NCBI GenBank assembly: GCA_029256185.1 | Contig: JAQSYI010000032.1 | Coordinates: 19,423-83,422, forward strand | DNA: 64,000 nt | Reading direction: 5' to 3' | DNA from: Paenibacillaceae bacterium | GTDB lineage: Bacteria; Bacillota; Bacilli; Paenibacillales; NBRC-103111 | In this document: positions 1-8,749 of the stretch, in pieces | How the letters are laid out: every line of letters starts with the position of its first letter | Numbering within the stretch: position 1 is the first letter of the stretch | Program-made: the position numbers and the translations under genes | The notes under the pieces: generated by a model | The model's input: only the letters and a program-made list of their open reading frames with translations | Told to the model about the DNA's origin: nothing | The model's database searches: none

Positions 1-1566
1 GAGCAGGTGTATGAGGAGTCTTTGCTGCTGCTGGAGGCGTATCCCTTTTTGGATCTTCTCATTGATGAAAAAACCTATAAGGTAATCTGGACTTATGTGG
101 ACCGGGCGAAGGAAAGGGTGTTGAAGCAGGCGGGAGGGGAGAGAGGCTGGCAGGTGTTTGGGGATGAGGTTACTTTGCAGACGGCGGAGTCCTTCCAGCT
201 GATCCGGAATCTGGAGCATTACCGGGAGCGGCTGGCAGACTGGGAAGGAGAAGGGGAACAGGATGTTCTGGCTTCTTTGCTGGAGGAACATCTGCCTGGC
301 AGGCATGAAAATCTCTTGAAAAGCAGAGTGATGGTGTTCGATGCCAAGACACAGGGACATCCTTATCATCTGTATCTGTTGGCGGTTGCGGGCCTGATTG
401 AAAGCCGGTTTCCGCGGCAGGCGGTGGTGAGCGGTGATATCACGAAGGAACAGATGGAATGGGCGGCGACGTGGGCCAATTCCATTCTGCCTCGTCCAGT
501 TGATCTGTCGGACCGGACGAAGAATGCGCGGCTGCTGGAGCGGGTCCGTGCGCTTGTGCGGGATGAAGAATACGCATTGGAAGCCTGGATGAGGCTGTCC
601 TTGCAAGAACGGGATGATGCTTGCGGAGAATTTGTGAGGAGGAATTTCGGTGCTGGTGCCGTATCTGCTTATTATGTCCGTAAATTCAGGCAACACAAAG
701 TGAGCACACGGGGGTTCAGCTCTGTGCTGAGAGAATGGCTGATCCTGGGATTTTCGCTGGAGGAGGCTTGCCGGATTTGTGTGCTGGATCCGGGTGGATG
801 TAGGTATGATGCTGCGAAATTTGCAGAGTGTGTCCTCTGTCTCAACTGGCATGACGGACCGGAGCATGGGGACGTTACTCGATTGTCCACACTGCTGGAG
901 CCTCGGCGTGAAGTGCCGGAGACGGTCTATTCCCTGCTGGGACGGATCATTCTGACTATGGCTGGGGTCCAGGAGCCTTTGCACTGCAGGCTGTCCTATC
1001 AGGAGGCTCTGGCAATTCTGCGGAAGGAGTTGGACGGCCTGTGTGATGTAGAGATATTGGCAGCAGAACGCACAGGAGCGGATAATCAGGAGAACTTGCA
1101 GAAGAACCGGCAAAGAGACACCCTCCTGCAGAAAATGCACTCCTTGCTGGACGAATTGGCACAGGAAGAGGCTTCTTCCTATGACATAGACAGTGTGGAG
1201 AGGCTCATTGGCTGGGGATGGGAAGACCGCATCCATCCGCTTGTACTGGATAAGTTGGAGCGGATTAGCGCCTATGTCGACGAAGCGAGACGAGAGGAAT
1301 GCCGCGACGATTTAGAGCGTTTCCGCGCAGCTGACCGGAAGAAAAGAGTGCGGATGCTTATCGCCCGGCAACGCTTCTATTATATTCACAAGAAGGCCTG
1401 GGACTACTTGCTGGGCTTAAAGGACCGTCCTGAGCACATGGAGAAGGTGTACCTCCTGCTGTCCGTTAAAGCTGAGGACGCTACCCTGCACCACCTGTGC
1501 AAGGCACTGGCCAATAATATCCCGCTGCTGCGGACCTTCATTCTGAAGGAAGAGCTGCTTCATTAA
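1..1566 (+). CDS. Unrecognised helical protein, 5' end probably outside window
   Basis: The reading frame is open from the first base to the stop at 1566. The first possible start is a GTG at position 7 with no ribosome binding site visible, so the gene is probably truncated by the window edge. The 519 or so visible residues are rich in Leu, Glu and Arg and look soluble and mostly helical. I see no signal peptide, no membrane segment and no motif I can name. A charged stretch around residues 365-400 (QENLQKNRQRDTLLQKM) looks able to form a coiled coil. The 3' end overlaps the 3' end of the convergent XRE regulator by 29 bases, so the two may be linked, but this is inference. Function unknown. 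Confidence 0.75.
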   Translation, partial: EQVYEESLLLLEAYPFLDLLIDEKTYKVIWTYVDRAKERVLKQAGGERGWQVFGDEVTLQTAESFQLIRNLEHYRERLADWEGEGEQDVLASLLEEHLPGRHENLLKSRVMVFDAKTQGHPYHLYLLAVAGLIESRFPRQAVVSGDITKEQMEWAATWANSILPRPVDLSDRTKNARLLERVRALVRDEEYALEAWMRLSLQERDDACGEFVRRNFGAGAVSAYYVRKFRQHKVSTRGFSSVLREWLILGFSLEEACRICVLDPGGCRYDAAKFAECVLCLNWHDGPEHGDVTRLSTLLEPRREVPETVYSLLGRIILTMAGVQEPLHCRLSYQEALAILRKELDGLCDVEILAAERTGADNQENLQKNRQRDTLLQKMHSLLDELAQEEASSYDIDSVERLIGWGWEDRIHPLVLDKLERISAYVDEARREECRDDLERFRAADRKKRVRMLIARQRFYYIHKKAWDYLLGLKDRPEHMEKVYLLLSVKAEDATLHHLCKALANNIPLLRTFILKEELLH

Positions 1567-2137
1567 TCACCTTGCCCAAGATCCGAGCATCATGTCCGTT
1601 CTTGAACAACTCAATGGTGAATCCGTCCGATGTCTGGAGCGCCACCAGGTCCTCAGGCTCATAGCTGTCTTGAGGCAGAACAAAGGCGTAACGGGTTTCC
1701 ACCGCATAATCCTGAGATTGCTCCATGACCACGGGCATTGCTTTTGCAGAAAGCCTTTTGGTGCGCCGCGGGAACTTTCTGGAGGAGATTTGGGAGGATA
1801 TGGTAATATCCTTATGGAGCAAGGCCAGTTCAAGGTACCGCTTAACGAATGCCTTGTCCTGCTCCGTCAATTCCCTGAACTGCCGGTCTAATTCCATCTC
1901 TTCGTTAGGCGTATCGCTACCCTTGAGAATCCAGTCTGTAGAAACCTGGAAGTAGAGGGATAGGGCAATCAATCCCGGGGCGGAGGGGTTCTTGTATCCA
2001 TTTTCCCAATCGCTGATTTGCCCGGAAGAGATGGTGACACTGGTATGCTCCGTAATTTGCTCCGCCAGCGCCTTCATGGAAAGGCCGCTGCCCAGGCGAA
2101 GGGATCTGATTCTGGTCCCGATTGACTTCAAGTCCAT
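1538..2137 (-). CDS. XRE-family helix-turn-helix regulator
   Basis: A 199-residue protein whose residues about 5-70 form a Cro/C1-type helix-turn-helix: IGTRIRSLRL, then SMKALAEQI, SGQISDWENG and later STDWILKG. This is the classic lambda-repressor-like fold that binds DNA as a dimer. The remaining 120 residues are not a recognised peptidase or sensor domain. They include a basic stretch (RKFPRRTKR) and a C-terminal part (EPEDLVALQTSDGFTIELFKNG) that resembles the beta-rich tail of some phage-type repressors but lacks a clear Ser/Lys self-cleavage pair that I can identify. Start chosen at the ATG preceded by GGGAGA. It overlaps the convergent upstream gene at its 3' end. Target genes unknown; autoregulation would be usual for the family. 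Confidence 0.85.
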   Translation of the reverse strand: MDLKSIGTRIRSLRLGSGLSMKALAEQITEHTSVTISSGQISDWENGYKNPSAPGLIALSLYFQVSTDWILKGSDTPNEEMELDRQFRELTEQDKAFVKRYLELALLHKDITISSQISSRKFPRRTKRLSAKAMPVVMEQSQDYAVETRYAFVLPQDSYEPEDLVALQTSDGFTIELFKNGHDARILGKVINEAALPSE

Positions 2138-2228
2138 GCTTATTGTCTCCCGTCTTCATATTCTGATCCTATCATAGCATATTCGTAGCTAAGTTCGTGG
2201 TAGATTTGAGTGTAAGCAGAATAAGCCC

Positions 2229-2322
2229 TGTGGATTTCTCCAAATAGACACCGGTTTTTCCCACAATTCTGTGTATAACCCTATCCCCAACCTGTGGATA
2301 ATGTGCATAACTTTGTGGATAT
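2229..2322 (+). promoter_or_regulatory. Cluster of five DnaA-box-like 9-mers
   Basis: Within 94 bases, five copies of the 9-mer TGTGGATAA (reverse complement of the DnaA box TTATCCACA) or near matches lie in the same orientation: TGTGGATTT at 2229, TGTGTATAA at 2270, TGTGGATAA (exact) at 2293, TGTGCATAA at 2302 and TGTGGATAT at 2314. The last three are packed within 30 bases. There is no dnaA, dnaN or recF nearby, so this is not read as the replication origin; a DnaA-titration or DnaA-regulated site is more likely. The rest of the 390-base gap from 2138 to 2527 holds only AT-rich sequence and the cold-shock promoter. Confidence 0.5.
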
Positions 2323-2447
2323 CCAATGAAAACAAGGTTTCACATTGTTAATAATTTGTGTAGATGATGTTTATACCGGAATTTTTAGAATATTTGGCCG
2401 AAATTACTCTAGTTTTGTCGAATTGGCTAAGGAACTGCTTAACTCAA

Positions 2448-2498
2448 TTGACATCGTTTACATGCGGTGTTATAGTCAAATTGTGAGATAGACTCACA
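2448..2498 (+). promoter_or_regulatory. Cold-shock gene promoter with palindrome at start site
   Basis: TTGACA at 2448, a 17-base spacer and TATAGT at 2471 form a near-consensus sigma-A promoter. Directly downstream, TGTGAG and CTCACA (2482-2498) form a 6-base inverted repeat with a 5-base centre, where transcription should begin. It could be an operator or a hairpin at the 5' end of the message. The leader is only about 45 bases, shorter than the long cold-shock leaders of E. coli cspA. Confidence 0.7.
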
Positions 2499-2527
2499 TT
2501 CATTTGAACACGAAGGGAATGTTCCGC

Positions 2528-2725
2528 ATGCAAGGTAAAGTGAAATGGTTTAACGCAGAAAAGGGTTATGGCTTCATCGAGCGTGGCGACGGTGGCGACG
2601 TATTCGTACACTTCTCCGCTATCCAAACCGATGGTTTTAAGACTCTGGATGAAGGTCAAGAAGTTGAGTTTGATATCGTTGAAGGCGCACGTGGTCCGCA
2701 AGCAGCTAACGTGGTGAAGCTGTAA
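2528..2725 (+). CDS. cspA: Cold-shock protein (single CSD domain)
   Basis: A 65-residue protein made of one cold-shock domain. It binds single-stranded RNA and DNA and acts as an RNA chaperone in the cytoplasm. The RNA-binding motifs are visible: KGYGFIE (RNP1) at about residues 13-19 and VFVHF (RNP2) at about 27-31, and the protein starts with MQGKVKWFN as is usual. An upstream in-frame ATG at 2504 is rejected: AAGGGA at about 2513 is well spaced for the ATG at 2528 and the family begins there. The gene is alone between a strong promoter and a strong terminator. The symbol is a family label; Bacillus orthologues are called cspB, cspC or cspD. Confidence 0.95.
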   Translation: MQGKVKWFNAEKGYGFIERGDGGDVFVHFSAIQTDGFKTLDEGQEVEFDIVEGARGPQAANVVKL

Positions 2726-2768
2726 TCAACCGATCCCGCGGATCGCTTGAATAAATGGTACCATATAG

Positions 2769-2807
2769 CAGAGACACACCCCGACTTAAGATCGGGGTGT
2801 GTCTCTG
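2769..2807 (+). terminator. Rho-independent terminator after cold-shock gene
   Basis: A perfect 16-base stem (CAGAGACACACCCCGA and its complement) with a 7-base loop, CTTAAGA. The T-rich tail is weak (TATTGTG), but the stem is unusually long and stable. Confidence 0.75.
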
Positions 2808-2867
2808 TATTGTGCTTACACCATTTCCTTGCTCTCCTCAAAATTTATTGGGCTTTGTAAAGGGATT

Positions 2868-2896
2868 TTGAAGATGCGCGGCGAATAGGGTATACT
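2868..2896 (+). promoter_or_regulatory. Sigma-A promoter of hpf
   Basis: TTGAAG at 2868, 17-base spacer, TATACT at 2891, followed after 25 bases by the hpf start. In B. subtilis hpf is also driven by stress and sporulation sigma factors; I did not find a convincing extra motif here. Confidence 0.6.
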
Positions 2897-2921
2897 AGGG
2901 AAGAGAAAGGAGGAGTTATCC

Positions 2922-3473
2922 ATGAAGTTCAGCATCAGAGGCGAACGCATTGAGGTAACGGAAGCTCTGCGTGAATATGTGGAGAAAAAGATCGGCCGGC
3001 TCGAGAGGTATTTCGAAGCTCCCCCTACTTCTGAAGTGAATGTGACGTTAAGCGTCATCCGTGAAAAGCAAAGTGTTGAGGTGACCATTCCCTTGCAGGG
3101 CGTATTGCTCCGCGCAGAGGAAAAGGGCGAGGATATGTACGCTTCCATCGATTTGGTAGTGGACAAGCTGGAACGGCAGATCCGCAAGCACAAGACCAAG
3201 GCGAACCGGAAGGTCCGGCAGGAAGCGGGCTATAAGAATTTGTTCAAGGACGATGTGGTGACACCCGTACACCTTCTGGATGAAGAAGAAGATTACGAAG
3301 TGGTGCGGACCAAGCGGTTTACCCTGAAGCCAATGGATGTGGAAGAAGCCATTCTCCAGATGAACATGGTAGGCCACAGCTTCTTCGTATTCGCCAACTC
3401 GGATTCTTCTCAGGTCAATGTGGTGTATAAACGGGCCGACGGGAAATACGGGTTGATTGAACCGGCCAAATAA
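2922..3473 (+). CDS. hpf: Ribosome hibernation promoting factor, long form
   Basis: A 183-residue protein with the two parts of long HPF. The N-terminal S30AE domain (about residues 1-100, starting MKFSIRGERIEVTEALREYV) sits in the ribosome decoding centre. The C-terminal domain (about 125-180, containing VRTKRFTLKPMD, EAILQMNMVGHSFFVF and YGLIEP) makes the dimer that joins two 70S particles into inactive 100S ribosomes. Length and both motifs match the long form usual in Bacillota, rather than the short HPF plus RMF of E. coli. The start follows AAAGGAGGAG. It lies upstream of secA as in B. subtilis (yvyD-secA-prfB), with its own promoter and terminator, so it is probably a separate transcript. 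Confidence 0.97.
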   Translation: MKFSIRGERIEVTEALREYVEKKIGRLERYFEAPPTSEVNVTLSVIREKQSVEVTIPLQGVLLRAEEKGEDMYASIDLVVDKLERQIRKHKTKANRKVRQEAGYKNLFKDDVVTPVHLLDEEEDYEVVRTKRFTLKPMDVEEAILQMNMVGHSFFVFANSDSSQVNVVYKRADGKYGLIEPAK

Positions 3474-3488
3474 ACGAAATTGTCAAGA

Positions 3489-3518
3489 AAGCCTGATCAA
3501 GGAGATCAGGCTTTTTAT
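3489..3518 (+). terminator. Terminator after hpf
   Basis: AAGCCTGATC and GATCAGGCTT form a 10-base perfect stem with a 5-base loop, followed by TTTTATATT. Confidence 0.85.
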
Positions 3519-3701
3519 ATTATTTTCTGTGAAACTTTCTCTGCGGTGAAACGCAAGAGGGGGCTTTAACGTATATAAATAGTTAGCGGTCAACTCACTG
3601 CCCTAACCGGGTACAACAATTGGCCCACACTTAGAAATGCAAGCGAATACTATCCCTTAACCAGGTTAAAAAGACACCAATTACCATAGCAAGACAATAA
3701 G

Positions 3702-3738
3702 AACCGCTGTTGCTACCAGCGGTTGAAACTGTTACAAT
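3702..3738 (+). promoter_or_regulatory. secA promoter overlapping an inverted repeat
   Basis: TTGCTA at 3710, 17-base spacer and TACAAT at 3733 form the likely sigma-A promoter. AACCGCTG (3702-3709) and CAGCGGTT (3717-3724) are a perfect 8-base inverted repeat that straddles the -35 element, a position suitable for a repressor. No known regulator can be named from the sequence. The remaining gap from 3519 to 3700 shows nothing clear. Confidence 0.5.
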
Positions 3739-3784
3739 TTCTGTATGTGTGTCCATCGATAATGGATTTGAAAGGGGTTAGCCC

Positions 3785-6295
3785 ATGCTGGGACTCGTAA
3801 AGAAGATTTTTGGCGATGCGAACGAGAGAGAAATCAAGCGGATGATGAAGAATGTGGAGATCATCAATGCCCTTGAGCCGAAATATGAGGCCATGTCGGA
3901 CGAGCAGCTGCGGGATCAAACCGGATTGCTCAGAGGCCGTCTCGAAAAAGGAGAGACGCTGGATGACGTGCTCACCGATGCTTTCGCTGTTGTGCGTGAA
4001 GCCTCCAAGCGCGTGTTGAAAATGCGCCACTTTGATGTTCAGCTCATCGGGGGCATGGTGCTCCATAGCGGCCGGATTGCCGAGATGAAGACCGGTGAAG
4101 GGAAGACGCTGGTTGGTACGCTGCCGGTATACTTGAATGCTTTGACAGGCAAGGGCGTCCATCTGGTTACCGTCAACGATTATCTGGCCACCGTAGGCCG
4201 GGATCTGATGGGGCAGATTTATAATTTTCTGGGAATGACCGTAGGTTTGAACCTGACACAGATGAGCCATGAGGATAAGCAGGAGGCGTATGCCTGCGAT
4301 ATCACGTACGGCACCAACAACGAGTTCGGGTTCGATTATTTGCGGGACAATATGGTGCTTTATAAGGAGCAAATGGTTCAGCGGCCCCTTTATTATGCCA
4401 TTGTCGACGAAGTGGACTCCATTCTGGTGGATGAGGCCAGAACGCCGCTGATCATTTCCGGACAAGCCGCCAAATCAACCGAGTTGTATGTAACCGCCAA
4501 CCGTTTTGTGAGCAAGCTGCGGGAGGAAGAAGACTATAATGTGGATGTGAAGCTGAAGTCGGTCACTCTGACTGAAAGCGGCGTATCCAAGGCAGAGAAC
4601 TTCTTTGCCATTGAGAATCTGTTCGACCATGCCAATGTCACCATCAACCACCACGTGACCCAGGCGCTCAAGGCCAATGCCATCATGAAGCTGGACGTGG
4701 ATTACGTCGTGCAGGAAGACGAGGTCATCATCGTAGATGAATTTACGGGCCGTCTGATGGTGGGACGCCGTTACAGCGATGGGCTGCATCAGGCGATAGA
4801 AGCGAAGGAAGGCATCAAGATTCAGAACGAGAGCATGACCCTGGCCACTATTACCTTCCAGAATTACTTCCGGATGTACCGGAAGCTGGCGGGTATGACG
4901 GGTACCGCCAAGACCGAGGAAGAAGAATTCAAGAAGATCTACGGTCTTGAGGTTGTGGTCGTGCCTACGAACCGCCCCATGATCCGCAATGACTTGCCGG
5001 ATGTCGTCTACAAGTCGGAGGACAGCAAGTTCCGTGCGGTTGTTGAAGAAATTGTAAGGCGGCATCAGAATAACCAGCCGGTGCTGGTAGGCACCGTGTC
5101 TATAGAGAACTCCGAGAAGCTGTCGGGCATGCTGAAGAAGAAGGGCGTTGCCCATCAGGTGCTAAACGCCAAGTATCACCGGGAGGAAGCGGAGATTGTG
5201 GCCAAGGCGGGCCAGCCTGGCACGGTAACCATCTCCACCAACATGGCTGGCCGGGGTACGGATATTTTGCTCGGGCCGGGTGTCCCTGACCAAGGGGGAT
5301 TGCATATTATAGGTACCGAACGGCATGAGAGCCGCCGGATCGACAACCAATTGCGGGGCCGGGCCGGCCGTCAGGGAGATCCGGGTTCGTCCCAGTTCTA
5401 CCTGTCCATGGAGGATGAGCTGATGCGCCGCTTTGGCTCTGAGAACATCATGGGGATGATGGACCGTCTGGGCTTCGAAGAAGATATGCCGATTGAAAGC
5501 AAGCTGATCACCAAGGCTGTGGAGTCCGCTCAGAAACGGGTGGAAGGCAATAACTTCGATGCCCGCCGCAACGTCCTTCAGTATGACGATGTGATGAACC
5601 AGCAGCGGGGGATTATTTACAAGCAGCGCAAGGAAATCCTTGAAGCGGAAAATCTGCGCGATGTGGTCATCGGTATGATCCACGAGTCCATTGAGCGGGT
5701 GGTCAATGCGCACTGCGGCGATGATGTGATTCCCGAAGAGTGGGATTTGGAAGCCATTGTGGAATACGCGAGCCGCACCTTCCTCCACGAGGGCGTGCTG
5801 ACCCGGGATTCCATCTGGGGCAAGGAGAAGGAAGAAGTTATTGAGCACCTGAAGAGCATGGTTGACACCTTGTATACCGCCCGTGAGGAACAGTTGGGCG
5901 ACCTGATGCGGGAATTCGAGAAGGTCGTCGTGCTCCGCGCGGTAGATTCCAAGTGGATGGATCATATCGATGCCATGGACCAATTGCGCCAGGGTATCCA
6001 CCTTCGGGCATATGGCGGAACGGATCCGCTGCGTGAATACCAATTTGAGGGCTTCACCATGTTCCAGGAGATGATCAGCGCCATCCAGGAGGAAGTCTCC
6101 ACTTACATCATGAAAGCCCACGTAGAGGCGAATATCGAGCGCCAGGCTGTAGCCGAGGGCCAGGCCGTAGATCCAAGCTCAAGCGGGGAGCCTGCAGCCA
6201 AGCAGCCTGTGAAGCGTGAGGAGAAGGTAGGCCGCAATGAGCTTTGCCCATGCGGCAGCGGCAAGAAATACAAGAACTGCCACGGAGCCAGCTAA
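3785..6295 (+). CDS. secA: Preprotein translocase ATPase SecA
   Basis: The motor of the general secretion pathway: it binds preproteins and pushes them through the SecYEG channel using ATP. The protein is 836 residues, normal for Bacillus-type SecA1. Walker A is MKTGEGKT at residues 101-108, and the Walker B region is IVDEVDSILVDEART at about 206-220. The second helicase lobe contains STNMAGRGTDILLGPG and QLRGRAGRQGDPGSS. The C-terminal zinc-binding tail CPCGSGKKYKNCH, which binds SecB or phospholipid, is present at about 820-832. The start follows GAAAGGGG. It is followed by prfB after 239 bases, as in B. subtilis. Confidence 0.98.
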   Translation: MLGLVKKIFGDANEREIKRMMKNVEIINALEPKYEAMSDEQLRDQTGLLRGRLEKGETLDDVLTDAFAVVREASKRVLKMRHFDVQLIGGMVLHSGRIAEMKTGEGKTLVGTLPVYLNALTGKGVHLVTVNDYLATVGRDLMGQIYNFLGMTVGLNLTQMSHEDKQEAYACDITYGTNNEFGFDYLRDNMVLYKEQMVQRPLYYAIVDEVDSILVDEARTPLIISGQAAKSTELYVTANRFVSKLREEEDYNVDVKLKSVTLTESGVSKAENFFAIENLFDHANVTINHHVTQALKANAIMKLDVDYVVQEDEVIIVDEFTGRLMVGRRYSDGLHQAIEAKEGIKIQNESMTLATITFQNYFRMYRKLAGMTGTAKTEEEEFKKIYGLEVVVVPTNRPMIRNDLPDVVYKSEDSKFRAVVEEIVRRHQNNQPVLVGTVSIENSEKLSGMLKKKGVAHQVLNAKYHREEAEIVAKAGQPGTVTISTNMAGRGTDILLGPGVPDQGGLHIIGTERHESRRIDNQLRGRAGRQGDPGSSQFYLSMEDELMRRFGSENIMGMMDRLGFEEDMPIESKLITKAVESAQKRVEGNNFDARRNVLQYDDVMNQQRGIIYKQRKEILEAENLRDVVIGMIHESIERVVNAHCGDDVIPEEWDLEAIVEYASRTFLHEGVLTRDSIWGKEKEEVIEHLKSMVDTLYTAREEQLGDLMREFEKVVVLRAVDSKWMDHIDAMDQLRQGIHLRAYGGTDPLREYQFEGFTMFQEMISAIQEEVSTYIMKAHVEANIERQAVAEGQAVDPSSSGEPAAKQPVKREEKVGRNELCPCGSGKKYKNCHGAS

Positions 6296-6534
6296 GAGTC
6301 TAGGGCGAAATAAAGTACCGCTAATTTGCCTCCAAAACTCCCGAGAACGTGGAGATTTTGTCAAAAAAAGCGGATACTAATTTCCTCGCAGCTCCTGAGG
6401 CATAAGCCCATAACGGCGAGGCAGCATAGGGGACCGGCTGTTGCTCCATGTTCCTTCAGGGAGAAGCAGCCGATCCTTCTTTGTACAGACGGGCAATATC
6501 ATAAGACTACAACCAACGGACGAGGTGTGAGGAT

Positions 6535-7660
6535 ATGCTGGAACCAGAAGTAAAGCAAGACCTCCGGGAAATTGCGGAGCGACTCAATAATCTTAGGGGG
6601 TCTCTTTGACTTAGACCTGAAGCAAGAGCAGATTGCGGATTATGAGGAGAAGATGACCGCCGCCGATTTTTGGGAGGATAACGAACGGGCCCAGAAAATC
6701 ATAGGCGAACTGAACGCCATCAAGCAGGTGGTCGAAGAGTTCGGTGCCATGAACAGCCAGTATGAGGATCTGGAGCTGACCCGGGAGTTGGCAGAAGACG
6801 AGGACGACGACGCTATGGCCGCGGAACTGACCTCAGGGGTAGCCGCTCTCTTAAAGCAATTGGAGGACTATGAGCTGCAGCTGCTGCTCAATCAGCCATA
6901 CGACAGACTCAATGCGTTCTTGGAGCTTCATCCCGGCGCAGGCGGCACGGAATCCCAGGATTGGGCCGATATGCTGCTGCGCATGTACCGCCGCTGGGCG
7001 GAGAAGCGGGACTTCAAGGTGGAGGTTGTGGATTACCTTCCCGGCGATGAAGCGGGTGTCAAGAGTGTGACCCTGCTGATCAAGGGCCATAACGCCTACG
7101 GATATATCAAAGCGGAGAAGGGCGTCCACCGGCTGGTGCGGATCTCCCCATTCGACGCTTCCGGCCGCCGTCATACCTCCTTCGTATCCTGTGATGTTAT
7201 GCCGGAGATTGATGATACCATCGAGATCGATATTCGCTCCGAGGATCTGCAGGTGGATACCTATCGTTCCAGCGGCGCCGGCGGACAGCATGTGAACAAG
7301 ACAGAGTCTGCGATCCGGATTACCCATGTGCCCTCAGGAATTGTGGTGGCGTGCCAGACTCAGCGCTCCCAGATTCAGAACAGGGAGAGGGCCATGACCA
7401 TGCTCCGCTCCAAGCTCTACGAGCGCAAAATAGAGGAGCAGAAGAAGGAACTGGCCGAGATCCGCGGCGAGCAGATGGATATTGCCTGGGGCAGCCAGAT
7501 CCGCTCCTACGTGTTTCATCCCTACAGCATGGTCAAGGACCACCGGACTGGCGCAGAAACCGGCAACATCGGTGCGGTGATGGACGGAGAAATCGACTTC
7601 CTGATCGACGCCTACTTGCGGGGACAGATCAATCCGAAGAACGACGCCGATAATTTCTAA
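6535..7660 (+). CDS. prfB: Peptide chain release factor 2, made by programmed +1 frameshift
   Basis: RF2 reads UGA and UAA stop codons and triggers peptide release. The first 24 codons run from the ATG at 6535 to an in-frame TGA at 6607. The main part continues in the +1 frame from 6608, so the joined product is 374 residues. The codon-recognition tripeptide SPF is at about residues 204-206, which marks RF2 rather than RF1, and the catalytic GGQ is at about 249-251 in SSGAGGQHVNKTES. The slip site is detailed separately. The start ATG follows GTGTGAGG, a modest ribosome binding site. Low RF2 favours the frameshift and raises RF2, so the gene regulates itself. The second frame alone would look like an N-terminally short protein starting about 6572. 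Confidence 0.97.
6595..6610 (+). other. prfB +1 programmed frameshift site
   Basis: An internal Shine-Dalgarno AGGGGG (6595-6600), three bases, then the slippery CTT codon (6604-6606), an in-frame TGA (6607-6609) and a C that makes the stop context weak. This matches the conserved prfB recoding element. After the slip reading resumes at GAC (6608). Confidence 0.97.
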
Positions 7661-7671
7661 CGGGCAGAAGC

Positions 7672-7730
7672 ATCCTACATGTTGGTCTCCAAACCCGGTT
7701 CCTCAGGGAAAGAGGCGGTGTAGGATTTTT
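7672..7730 (+). terminator. Probable prfB terminator with long loop
   Basis: ATCCTACA (7672-7679) pairs with TGTAGGAT (7719-7726), followed by a run of six T. The 39-base interior can form small stems of its own (for example around CCGGTTCCTCAGGG). Likely a terminator; a structured leader for the next gene is less likely. Confidence 0.55.
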
Positions 7731-7825
7731 TTGCTTAGGAGCTGCGAGGGGATCAACCGGTGCTTTATTTCGACGCAGTCGCTTAGGCTAGGTTTCAAGC
7801 GGGGATTACAGGAGGCTTACGGAAG

Positions 7826-8737
7826 ATGACGGCATCAACAGCTGATAAGGGAAAGAGCACTCATGACACAAGGCAGCCTGCTTTTCGGATAAAAAAAGGA
7901 ACTGCGCTGCATTACATCTTCGAATATGGATTGCTGCTGCTGGGCTCGCTTATCATTGCGCTCAGCTTCAACTGGTTTCTGAAGCCGAACCAGGTGGCAT
8001 CCGGGGGCGTAACCGGCATATCGGTACTGACGCTTCATCTCTGGGGCATCCAGCCCGCACTGATGCAATGGGCGTTGAACATCCCCTTGTTCTTGCTGGG
8101 AATTCTGTTCCTCGGCCGGCAATTCGGACTGAAGACTGCGGTGGGCTCGTTTGTGCTGCCGCTATTTGTTTTGCTCACCCAACACGGGGAGCCCCTGACG
8201 GACAACCTGCTGTTGGCGACGATTTATGGCGGAATCGGGCTCGGCGTGGGTCTTGGCATTGTGTTTCGCGGACGAGGGTCAACAGGCGGTCTGGATCTGG
8301 CGGCACAACTGCTGCACAAGTTTACCGGCATCAGCTTGGGAATTGCCGTTGCCATGCTGGACGGCCTGGTGATCGTTGCCGCGGGCTTCATATTTGATGC
8401 GGAGAAAGCCTTGTTCGCGCTGATCGGTTTGTATGTGACCAGCAAAACCATCGACATCGTTCAAGTGGGCTTCAATTATGCCAAAGTGGCGTACATTATC
8501 TCGGAGAGAGTGGATGACATTGCCGAAGTGGTGCTCCATGACCTGGACCGGGGCTTGACCAGATTGAACGGAGCGGGGGGCTATACGGGAACCGAGCGGA
8601 CGGTGCTGATGGTTGTGGTCAGCCAGAACGAAGTAAGCCGCCTGAAGGAGCTGGTAAAAAGCGTTGACCCTGCCGCTTTCATTATTATAAGCGAGGCCCG
8701 GGAAGTGCTTGGCAAGGGCTTCAAGCTGGAGACTTAA
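7826..8737 (+). CDS. yvjA: YitT/YvjA-family membrane protein (DUF161 plus DUF2179)
   Basis: A 303-residue membrane protein. After a polar start come about five to six hydrophobic segments (from about residue 35, e.g. YGLLLLGSLIIALSFNWFL, to about 195), with the glycine-rich GGIGLGVGLGIVFRGRGSTGG in the middle, typical of the YitT family. The last 90 or so residues are soluble and fit the C-terminal DUF2179 domain (LDRGLTRLNGAGGYTG... VDPAAFIIISEAREVLGKGF). The biochemical role of the family is not settled. Its place after prfB and before ftsE is that of yvjA in B. subtilis, hence the symbol. Start chosen at the ATG after AGGAGG. Downstream begins the arginine operon. Confidence 0.85.
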   Translation: MTASTADKGKSTHDTRQPAFRIKKGTALHYIFEYGLLLLGSLIIALSFNWFLKPNQVASGGVTGISVLTLHLWGIQPALMQWALNIPLFLLGILFLGRQFGLKTAVGSFVLPLFVLLTQHGEPLTDNLLLATIYGGIGLGVGLGIVFRGRGSTGGLDLAAQLLHKFTGISLGIAVAMLDGLVIVAAGFIFDAEKALFALIGLYVTSKTIDIVQVGFNYAKVAYIISERVDDIAEVVLHDLDRGLTRLNGAGGYTGTERTVLMVVVSQNEVSRLKELVKSVDPAAFIIISEAREVLGKGFKLET

Positions 8738-8749
8738 CGGCATGCAAAT

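Noticed and set aside
2229..2322. Replication origin
   Set aside because: Box-like sites are present, but there is no dnaA, dnaN, recF or gyrase gene and no clear unwinding element; a titration or regulatory cluster is more likely.
5162..6121. Minus-strand open frame (319 codons) inside secA
   Set aside because: Antisense to conserved SecA helicase motifs; no support.
7661..7825. Riboswitch before the YitT/YvjA gene
   Set aside because: The long-loop stem ending in six T is better explained as the prfB terminator; no known aptamer core was recognised.
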